Assembly: GCA_013115135.1 (NCBI GenBank)
Contig: JABANP010000269.1
Coordinates: 1-64,000, forward strand
Direction: 5' to 3'
From: Perkinsus olseni
Taxonomy: Eukaryota; Perkinsozoa; Perkinsida; Perkinsidae
Length of the DNA stretch: 64,000 bases
In this document: piece by piece, positions 55,934 through 64,000 of the stretch
How the letters are laid out: the number at the start of each line of letters is the position of its first letter
Position numbering within the stretch: the stretch's first letter is position 1
The notes under the pieces: generated by a model
What the model was told of the DNA's origin: nothing
What the model saw: only the letters and a program-made list of their open reading frames with translations
Databases searched by the model: none
Position numbers and translations under genes: made by a program

Positions 55934-56909
55934 TGATGATAGCAATACAGGTTGTTACCAATACTGTGGCTACTCCGGCGCGATGACGGACCGATATCGG
56001 TATTAGTAATACCGTATTATTCTCCTCACGCGGACCTATGTTCGGTTCCTCCCTTGTGTTCCGGATCACCGATGAAAACGATGAACAAAAAAGGACATTC
56101 TATGTGGCATTGAGCTCGTTATATAGTATTCAATCCTGAGGATTGAAATATGGCCGCCGCTCACTGTACCAGTCACGAGCGTGACAGCCACCGGTGACAC
56201 ATACCAAGGCACAGCAAGCCTGCTTGAATTGAATTTCTTTGTGAGACTGGAGGCCTGCTATCTACGAAGCTGTTCTCTGCATTACGTCGAATTAACAGAT
56301 GCATTCGGCGTGCCGCGGAAATTCGTCTTACCGCGGATGCTCGGCTGTCCGGTTAAATTGATCTTACTAACTTGTACTAATTTTAACGTTCACTCCGTTC
56401 GAGACTGAAGTTCAGTCACTGAACTCAAAACTATCTGGGCCTACCAAATGGACTAACTTGAAAAGCGGGAGTGATACCCCATGGAGTATCACAGACCCAC
56501 TATCAGTGGATCTATCGCGGGGGGACCGGGCCAAGCCTCTAACGACCCGTCAATGCGTTGAGTAGGAAAGAACGGTCATTGCCCGGCAAGCGAAAGAGTA
56601 CGCGTGCCAACAAGTTTACAAAAGCACACTGAGGAGCCCTCAGCGGGGGCAGAAAGACCGGCGAGTCAGCGACCACAACTGGGCGCGCAACCGATGCTCA
56701 GGTGCTATAAGCGAGATATCGTGCTGACCACTAATCATCACCGCGTATTGATACATAAAAATGGGTAGGATCGAGTCCTAACCTCGCACAAGGGGGCAGC
56801 TACCATGGTCTAATGCATAACAGATGCTACAGAATACCTCGAACGGCAAGATCATGGTGTTAGACCAATCAAAGATCCAGAGATAAGTAGGCCACGGAGT
56901 TGAGCTCCT
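55934..56909. other. intergenic, no gene seen
   Basis: An open stretch at 56181-56408 (plus) has four cysteines but no splice context or relative. Hairpins such as GTGATACCCCATGGAGTATCAC near 56470-56491 are frequent. Confidence 0.45.
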
Positions 56910-57632
56910 TTAATTGATTTTGAAAAGACCGAGGCCGAAATCTCCTCCCCCACCCAGTCTCAGGTAGACAAACTTATCCGTAGCTGAGAATACATAAAAG
57001 AAGGTAGAATCCGGCGGCAGACGGACTTCCGAACAGGTTACCGCCACTTCGGCAATGAAATTAATGAAGTTTGTACCTCCGGCGTACTTAATATTGGTTG
57101 CCCCAGCGTCGATTAACTCACGGAATTCGCCTTCGAAACGCCGCGTATCGCCATCGACACTTTCACATTGGATGTTCATTTTTACGCTAGTTGTAATATC
57201 CAAGAAGAAGGAGAAGCTCGTGAATACAAAAAGGTATCTACCCGGGATCAGCGGTAGAGCTCTTCTGAAAAATGTTACCTCTTGCCCTTCGAGAACAGTC
57301 TTGAAAGAGAGCGCGTTGTACTGAGTGAGATCGGTCAAGTCACCATCCTGAATGGATGAGCCTCCAGAGTTGATGAATCCCTTGAATGTTACAAAGTTCC
57401 GATAGACAACAGTATAAGTATCAGCACCTTCATTGAGGCGAAGGGCACGAGCAGTGACCGATTTGTTATCCCCGACAAGCGGCTCGAAAGTGAGTGTTAG
57501 GGAACGAGACGCCACAAGGGCTCGTACTCTGTGGGACGCCGTAGACAGTGAGTATTCTCCAATGAACTGAGAACTCGTATTTACCAGAGCGAGAGCGGCG
57601 GTGATGAACCAAGTAGCGACTGGTTTTACCAT
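56910..57632 (-). CDS. secreted protein, family 2, member B
   Basis: Single exon, 240 residues. ATG 57632 follows ATTCCTACAG by 16 nt. The signal peptide is VATWFITAALALVNTSS. The mature part is beta-rich and relates to the protein at 21277-22059. Shared pieces include DGDLTDLTQYN against EGDLTSLTITD, EGQEVTFF against QGQELEFI, and LIPGRYLFVF against LSPGVFRFRQ. Central NIQCESVDG corresponds to NVGCRGLDG, and near the end AEVAVTC corresponds to EQVVALC. The Arg-rich stretch of member A is absent. Identity is low, so the pair is old. Function unknown. Confidence 0.7.
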   Translation of the reverse strand: MVKPVATWFITAALALVNTSSQFIGEYSLSTASHRVRALVASRSLTLTFEPLVGDNKSVTARALRLNEGADTYTVVYRNFVTFKGFINSGGSSIQDGDLTDLTQYNALSFKTVLEGQEVTFFRRALPLIPGRYLFVFTSFSFFLDITTSVKMNIQCESVDGDTRRFEGEFRELIDAGATNIKYAGGTNFINFIAEVAVTCSEVRLPPDSTFFYVFSATDKFVYLRLGGGGDFGLGLFKIN

Positions 57633-58114
57633 TGATAGGGTGAAGTAGCTGTAGGAATATGGGCTTCTGAAAATTAAGGAGCGCTCAAGAGCAGACTAAT
57701 TATGTCGGGGTCGGTTTCGTTCTGTCTCGAAAGAAACTAAGAAAAAGAACAAAAAGGATGCTGTGGACTCCACAGTGTGGATGACTTGCGATGAGTTGTA
57801 GCCACCGTAATAGAAAGCAATGATGCTCAATATACCCTAAATCAAGAATGAGCCATCGCGAGTCTCAACATCGACTCACAGATCGCCACGAGCTTGCTAG
57901 TAAGAGAAACGAAACAATTGTTATTCATTCGAATAGAGTTGTGCACGCATGCGCACCACTCGCTAGCCTGGCGGCGCTAAGCACGCGTTCGCGCTCGCTC
58001 GCTGTGCCGGGACACCGACTGTCCCTTGCGGGACACCGGTTGTCTCCTCCGCCACACCGGCTGTCTGCTCCTGAACCATCGGCTGTCACTTCCCGACACT
58101 CGCAGAACTCGCGA
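57633..58114. other. spacer with short tandem words
   Basis: 58010-58090 repeats GACACCGACTGTC-like words four times with 20-28 bp spacing (GACACCGGTTGTC, CACACCGGCTGTC, ACCATCGGCTGTC). No gene. Confidence 0.6.
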
Positions 58115-58819
58115 AACTACACCGTTTCCAGACCTACTTAGTAAAACCCCAGAGCAAATTAGTAAAACCCCAGAGCAATTTAATAAAGCCCAGACCAAAT
58201 TTGTGAAATCCCAGAGCAATTTAATAAAGCCCAGACCACATTAGTAAAATCCCAGAGCAATTTAATAAAGCCCAGACCACATTAGTAAAACTCCAGAGCA
58301 ATTTAATCGGCACGCGAGACGCATCCGGAATCCGGATTCCGGATCGTCCCTCCTCCCGGCCCGGGGACTCCGGCCATGAGTGGCGGGAGAGGCGGTAGGA
58401 CGAAGTCAGAATACCTCCTGCCGTACTGTGATATGTTGCTCCGAGAAGACGTTGAAGCAGTTAGTACGCAACTTTGTATACGATGCTTCAATCACGCCCA
58501 AACACTTTACCCTCGTTGCTCAGCTATGGAAGGCATGCCAGTTGGAGCCCCAATTCGAGTGTTTAAGGATTGAACTTTAACCTGCGATCTTTAGGATACG
58601 GAGGGCTTACTTCATGTAGGCTGACGTTGTGAGTTTTCGTACTTGTTAGTGATTTTGTTGGGCTCTACTAAATTGGTCTTTCATGAAATCAAATTGCTTT
58701 GGGGTTTTACTAATCTGGTGTGGGCTTTATTAAATTGCTTTGGGGTTTTTACTAATTTGGTCTGGGCTTTATTAAATGGCTCTGGGGTTTTACTAAGTAG
58801 GTCTGGAAATGGTGTAGTT
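58115..58819. mobile_element. inverted-repeat element, about 705 bp
   Basis: The left end (58115-58156) and the right end (58779-58819) are near-perfect inverted repeats of about 41 bp containing TTTCCAGACCTACTTAGTAA. Inside each arm a degenerate unit (AGTAAAACCCCAGAGCAATT, alternating with TAATAAAGCCCAGACCA) is repeated in tandem, in opposite orientation in the two arms. The centre has only two short overlapping open frames. No target-site duplication was seen. Probably a non-autonomous foldback-type transposon. Confidence 0.75.
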
Positions 58820-58855
58820 CACCTCCGCTAAACTCTGACAGGAGGATAGCCTTCA

Positions 58856-59231
58856 GATATACACCCCTCCACAAATTCTTAGCATACACGGCTTAAAAAT
58901 GCGCCTCAAAATACCAACTTTTACTCGGGAACTATATCTACAACTTTCCATCTGATCTAATGCGGTACATCAATGGAAAGAGCGTCCTTCAAAAAGCTAT
59001 CCCTTCATGTTGACGCATTTTTAAGCCGTGTATGCTAAGAATTTGTGGAGAATTTTTTTACGACTTTTCGAGTTCTCAGTAACTACGAAGAGTTAGGCCC
59101 TGAAACTTGGAGGTTATATCCTGGGAAGCATAAGAATAAACCTCCTCGAGTTGCAGTTCCGTACTCATCCAGGTGACAGTGCACGAGTCGAAAAACCGGA
59201 TATGCTAAGAATTTGTGGAGGGGTGTACATC
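58856..59231. mobile_element. miniature inverted-repeat element, 376 bp
   Basis: The ends are inverted repeats of about 30 bp (ACACCCCTCCACAAATTCTT). A third arm at 59012-59050 is a perfect reverse complement of about 37 bp starting in the left end and running through AGCATACACGGCTTAAAAAT. No coding capacity. Confidence 0.75.
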
Positions 59232-60390
59232 CACCGTTTCGTCCTTCCCTGCCACTGTCGCTGTGGGAGCCAGTCTGTGGCTGTCTAATAGAGAGTGTCT
59301 ATGGCCGAGTATCTCAAAACGAATTCCTCATTAGTCATATCACTCTGGTGTGGCCAGTGACGTTCTATAAGTAAGTGTGTAGAGCCTCCGCTTTATTATC
59401 CACCCGGTCGCCGTCCTTCTTCTACCCGCAGGATTCCTGGTGGGATTTTACCCCATTGAGACTTCTTCAAAGGAAACAGCTTTGGCGTGACGTCGAGGCG
59501 AGGACAGCTCTGTCAACCGTTGACACAGAGCTAGGAGAATACAATCGAGGAGCTTAATGGGGAATCTGCAGACATTATCTTCACTTAGGGCAACTTGTCT
59601 GATAACTTGCAGACTAATGCGAGCTAACGATAAACCTAAGAGTCAGAGACCCAGTTCATGGACAGTCCTTGATGAACTGCGCACTGTTTTCGCAGTTCCC
59701 TTTCAGAGACGGAGGGCGGAAAAGCCAGCCCAGGAGTATATACGTGCAATTATACGTGCAATTATTGTTCGCATTGCACGAGTTGGGAGACAAGGGTGTG
59801 CGTGACATTTGCGGGCCACTAGTTTCGCTAGTAACCGATTCCAGTGGGATCGTGGAATCATTCCACCGTACAGTTTGAAGAGGGAGCTGTATTTGACGTG
59901 TTAGAGTAGCTGAAATTCCGTGCAGCAGGAGTCTGAATATATCCTCATACGTCGTCTTGAGTCTCAAGCGCGAATGTTGGACCGAGACCGGCCCATCAGA
60001 TCAGAAATTTGTAGAGCTTTCGACTGGTGTATGTTTCGCCGAAAACCTCTTTGCTAGCTGCTCTCCCTTCTTGATAAGAAGTTCTTATCCGGGCCCCGGA
60101 TTCCGGGGAACTAGCGGCTAGTCGCTAGCCTTCAGAATCTTTTCTGCCGCCCAGCTTCAATGTCCACAGTGATCCCGCGCTCACTCTCATGCATTACTTG
60201 GTGTGAGAGTATTCTCCCATTAGTAAGTGAACTTAACAGCAAATTAGTATTGTATACGAATGGACATTATCGTACCACAGAATACGCGCACTCCAATATG
60301 CATGCAACGAACTCGTGGACAGCGAAGAACGATTGAAATCGGGATGACTTGAAAAAAGGTGCTGCTGAATCTTAGTTCAGCTCTTAAACA
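59232..60390. other. intergenic, no gene seen
   Basis: Open stretches at 59375-59557 and 59669-59878 (plus) have no splice joins in phase, upstream acceptors or domains. Confidence 0.45.
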
Positions 60391-61786
60391 TCACACTAGA
60401 ATACCGAGGTCGCGAAGATACTCATCATCTCCTTTCGGATGCAGAAAATCCTTTCCATAACTTCGCTCGAGCAGATCTTCCAAGTCCGCGAAGGTTTCGA
60501 ATTTCCTGCCGTTTATCGAGACGCTTCGAAGGGGCCATATCTGTTCTTCGCTCATTCGGTATCCGTCGTAAGGCGCATGACGATACAACTTCCCTTCTCG
60601 ATGGTACGGCTTGTTGCCGGTGTACGGTACGAGTGGATAGATGTCCACATAACCGCACGATCGCTCGGGGCCACATGGCTGTGGGTGGTGGATGTCGTAC
60701 AAGTTGGACGCCAGTGGGTGAAAAGGAGCGATGCAAACTCGTATGAGCTCATCCTTGAACGTGTAGAGTCCGCGTCTCTTCAACAGCTCCGTGAAGCGAC
60801 TATCCAAACAATCTTCATCGTCCTCTTTTACGTACCTAAGACTGGCCATTACTACGCTGCGTCTTCAACGTCCTTAATCCACGAAACGGTCGAAGAAAAA
60901 GTTCAACTACGTTATGTGATATTCATATGAGGGGGCGTAGAATTGCCCGGCTTCTCATACCAAATTTCTCCCGCATACAATAAGCCAACACGGCCATCAC
61001 CAGCTAGTCAATTCTTTCATGTGCCGAATACTGCAAGAGCTCGGTCGTGTGAAACCGAAAGATATATCTTAATGTAAATGTGAAAAATAGAATTTCGACT
61101 GGATTAGGTCACCCGTGAGCCAGACAAGAGCTTCACAATCTTTTCGATTTCCCATTTTCCCTAGCACCCCCTCCCTTTCCGTCAACTCACGCTAAATCAA
61201 TGTCGTCTGTATGAGGAATATGCGTGCCATTCCGAAACGCTCCCAGTGCCGTCCCGAAAGTAAGCAGAGGACGACAGCCGAGCTCGTGCATAACTTCATC
61301 AACATCAATCAATATCATATCCAATATGGCAGACATACAGACCTTCCCAACAAACTCTGGACTCGTTTTCAGCAGCTCCGTTCTCGTAGCCAGGAGGCAC
61401 CTCGCCGGGTCTGTACTCGGATTAATAGGCAAGCAGTCACTCCAAGTCGAGCTAACGTCCTTCGGCGGTGAGCATAAATGCTTTTCGCTCTCCGCCACTT
61501 TCAAAGGGGAAGGTCGATTCTGAGCGATTGCATAGCGAAAGAAGTCTCCAGAAGCGAGAAAAAATTCCCAGTCGATCTGATTGTCTTTCGATGAGCACTG
61601 ATGAAGATGTGGCTCTTCCTTCGGAGCAGGAAAAGTCGGCGACGGTTGAGACTCCCACCAAGTGAAAAAGCACAGCGGTAGAAGTACCGTGGAGCTGACG
61701 GCCACAAGAAATATGTAAATCATTGCTCGTGCGAAGGTCGCAGAGGGTTGACGACGGTAGACTGGTCCGGAGGACAGTGGCTTCAT
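60391..61786 (-). CDS. LicD-family nucleotidyl/phosphotransferase, type II membrane protein
   Basis: Exons 61786-61191 and 60856-60391, separated by a 334-nt GTGAGT-CGCAG intron, give 353 residues. The join restores the LicD core: LLTFGTALGAFRNGTHIPHT then DDIDLAVVMASLR. The G-T-LGA-R and (H/W)-x-DDID residues are the metal- and substrate-binding signature of LicD/fukutin-like transferases. The C-terminal IWPLRSVSINGRKFETFADL and ERSYGKDFLHP also fit. The N-terminus is cytosolic and basic, followed by one membrane helix (MIYIFLVAVSSTVLLPLCFF), so the catalytic part would face the secretory lumen. LicD proteins usually transfer phosphocholine or sugar phosphates to glycans. ATG 61786 follows TCAGCCACAG. 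The donor substrate cannot be told from sequence. Confidence 0.85.
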
Positions 61787-61799
61787 CGAACTGTGGCTG

Positions 61800-62215
61800 A
61801 TGATCATAGCGGAAAAATGACTCTAGAAAGCACTAAATGTGTTCATTGGACTGTTTTTTGTGAAGGGACCGGGTGGTTGGGAACTCAACACTCGGGTTTT
61901 GCCGTCTGGAATCCAATCTCTCACCGGCTGTCTGCTTATCATCCGCAACTTAAGTTATCCTGCTATCCTGCTCCGCAAGAAGGCTCCTCACGGAGCCCCG
62001 GTGTCAAGGGCTAACTGTATGAGCACTACTCGATGTATACCGTATACAGATTCCTTCAGAAGACTTCAATGCTCCATATGATTAGCCTTTGGTTCCGACG
62101 ACTATAGATCCACTTTGGCGCCGTTTCAAGCTTTCAGAGCGTAGCTTCTTAAAGAAGCTACGCGGAAGCCTTCAGCGTAGCTCCCTATCGGAGCAACACA
62201 GGATCAGCGACATAC
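61800..62215. repeat. partial copy of dispersed element A
   Basis: Matches 19850-20000: GGGTTTTGCCGTCTGGAATC against GAGTTTTGCCATTTGGAATC, CTTATCATCCGC, GCGTAGCTTCTT and CGGAGCAA-A-AGGATCAGCG. A local inverted repeat (GCGTAGCTTCTTAAAGAAGC) is present at 62141-62160. Confidence 0.7.
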
Positions 62216-63735
62216 ACTTTCCTGAATTGCAGGAGCGCTCGGCGCTCTGTAGTGTTCCCGGCTTGACCAAGCCGTTCACTAGAGACAGCAGGAAGCTCGC
62301 CACCCTTAGAACTCGACGGAAACTGTGACATATGGGGAATGGGTTAGACTCTTGATACTTCTTAGATAAGCATACATTACAACGTGGGTCTCAATAGTGA
62401 CTACTAGCCTCACGCTAGAGACAATACACGAAGAGCGCTAAGATATCATTGCCCTATACAGGCCATGGGGACAGATCGGCCACAATGATGTATTACAGTA
62501 GGCAATCATTAAAAAGGCGGTTCACTACACTCCTAGAACTGGAATCAAGCATCAAAGAATTATCCTGGGCGTGTTGAGGAGAGGAAGTCTAATGAACATC
62601 CGGATTACACATCTCCACTCCAGCATGTCCGATTCGACCAGGGCAACTTATAAACTTTTACCTCTTGTTTCACTTACGATAGATTCTTCAAATTTGGGAT
62701 TCGAAGCGTCAACTATGTGATGAATCTTGAATCTGTGAATCTTTCACTGATCGACCCGCTGTTGCTACTGGCTAGGCGGGATGAGCAATCGGTTTTCACA
62801 AAACCACGGCCCGACGAGCACAGAACCATGAAACAGTAGCTCGGGCGAGCTCTAATTTTTAACCCGCGGTCCAGACGACTCAGTCTGGACGAGCATAGAG
62901 CTCTAACCGAGAGTCTCGGACCGGGTCCCAGTCATGGTAAATGAGCTCCTAACCAGAAGCCAAAAGCATCCTTCACCTGCTAGAGTGTGGGTCTACCTGA
63001 CCAATACAATACAGCACTGTGACGTTATCACAGCCCAACTGTGCTGGTATCGTGGCTGTCACTGTCATCACACTACTGAGACAGTGTGACGGTCACAGAC
63101 TCGACCTACCCTCTACCTCCGGCCGAGGAATGGGAGCGTTTTGAATGATTCCATCGAGTCCAAGTTGTTATTTCCTCTATTCAGTGTTTCTAGCTTACTA
63201 GCTGAGCTAGTCTAGCTCACTAGCGCCATGTTGTCGCGTGGATACACTCTCATCGATCCCTCACAAGTCACGGATCATTTCCAAGATTCTTCAACTATAC
63301 TCTCAGTGCACGCATGCACAAAAAGCCATCGGCGCATGAGGAAGCTATTCGATGCCTCATTGTAGCGCTACAGTGCAACACAGAAGGTACGTTAGTATAC
63401 TCAACTTGGTGATAGACCAAACGACGGGAATATCTCTTACAGCTCAGCAAGGCTAGCTCGCTCTCCTGTTCACTCCGGCTTAGTTAGCCTAGCACTGGTA
63501 CTGTGTGGTACACTGATGAGGCTCTCGATTTATTAATGATTACGACTTATAAGTACGTATATATTTATTATAATATACTTCGCAGTCACCTCAACTCAAG
63601 TTCTCAGTTAACGCTTGGCTCGCACTCCCCAGCTAATTTGACTTCGGTAACCGTCAGGAGGCGTCCCCCCCTAATTGACAACACAATCGCTTCCAAAAAC
63701 AGATCTTGAAAAGTATCATCAACCATACCACTCCT
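62216..63735. other. intergenic, hairpins only
   Basis: No supported gene. Hairpins include GTCCAGACGACTCAGTCTGGAC near 62870 and TGACAGCC-type palindromes at 63020-63100. Confidence 0.5.
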
Positions 63736-63807
63736 TTATCGACGCCTAGAAGAAGACGACGATTTCTCTTCCATCAACTCATCTTCAGCCGAGATCGCAC
63801 GGAGCAC
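63736..63807 (-). CDS. possible last exon of a gene running off the right edge
   Basis: After GGTTCTCGCAG (acceptor at 63808) 24 codons read VLRAISAEDELMEEKSSSSS then RRR and TAA. An 18-nt candidate exon (DACGES) with a TTCTCCAG acceptor and a GTGTAA donor lies just upstream at about 63890. Evidence is limited to splice signals and an acidic-serine tail. Confidence 0.28.
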   Translation of the reverse strand: MLRAISAEDELMEEKSSSSSRRR

Positions 63808-64000
63808 CTGCGAGAACCGCATAAATTAGCCCCCAACACACCCGCCTCAGGGCGAGCGCTTTTTACACCGATTCACCGCAAGCGTCCTGGAGAATGCAAA
63901 GTAATAATTAACACCACGAATCAAGCTTGACATAATCGTGCGTAAATTACTCACATCTCACAAACTCGATATATTTTACACATAATCAACGGCATATCGC

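Noticed and set aside
60439..60930. 163-codon frame antisense to the LicD exon
   Set aside because: Shadow of the conserved LicD coding sequence on the other strand.

Overview
This window looks like nuclear DNA of a compact, intron-rich protist, most likely an alveolate of the Perkinsus type (inference; no marker gene was searched). Genes sit on both strands without operons, carry many small exons with GT-AG introns from about 40 nt upward, and nearly every well-supported start codon lies 0-30 nt after an AG that follows a pyrimidine-rich tract. That is the layout expected if mRNAs receive a trans-spliced leader.

Several spliced genes could be rebuilt with phase-consistent joins: an LRR protein (4-743), a RING/coiled-coil TRAIP-like ubiquitin ligase (7219-10262), a coiled-coil protein with a basic tail (15663-18440), a 16-exon mitochondrial serine hydroxymethyltransferase (24304-29299), the 3' part of an ankyrin-repeat gene (35906-37038), a membrane-tailed protein (43898-45313), a small four-exon protein (53565-54330) and a LicD-type transferase (60391-61786).

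The rest of the coding content is mostly secreted proteins. Six members of one family (signal peptide, then an ADYP-GC-GPG / GSC-Y-RG / S-G-IK-N core, then a GTLY-like end) lie at 2693, 4938, 30733, 33375, 39266 and 50634. Two members of a second secreted family lie at 21277 and 56910. Two orphan secreted proteins lie at 11782 and 22087, the latter a six-cysteine peptide. The first family is being actively reshuffled: an inverted segmental duplication links 2600-5050 with 37119-40180, and two copies share a 622-bp core that is about 98.6% identical but have unrelated signal peptides.

Between genes the DNA carries decayed repeats: a roughly 1-kb dispersed element at 18960-20000 with four partial copies, two inverted-repeat elements at 58115 and 58856, a LINE remnant at 55506, inverted and direct repeats at 47236-47904, and strings of back-to-back perfect hairpins. 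Most stretches between about 10.7-11.7, 12.2-13.5, 13.9-15.6, 20.0-21.2, 31.5-33.3, 34.2-35.9, 51.4-52.6, 59.2-60.3 and 62.2-63.7 kb hold no gene I can support. I saw no rRNA, no convincing tRNA, no CRISPR array and no bacterial-type promoters or terminators.
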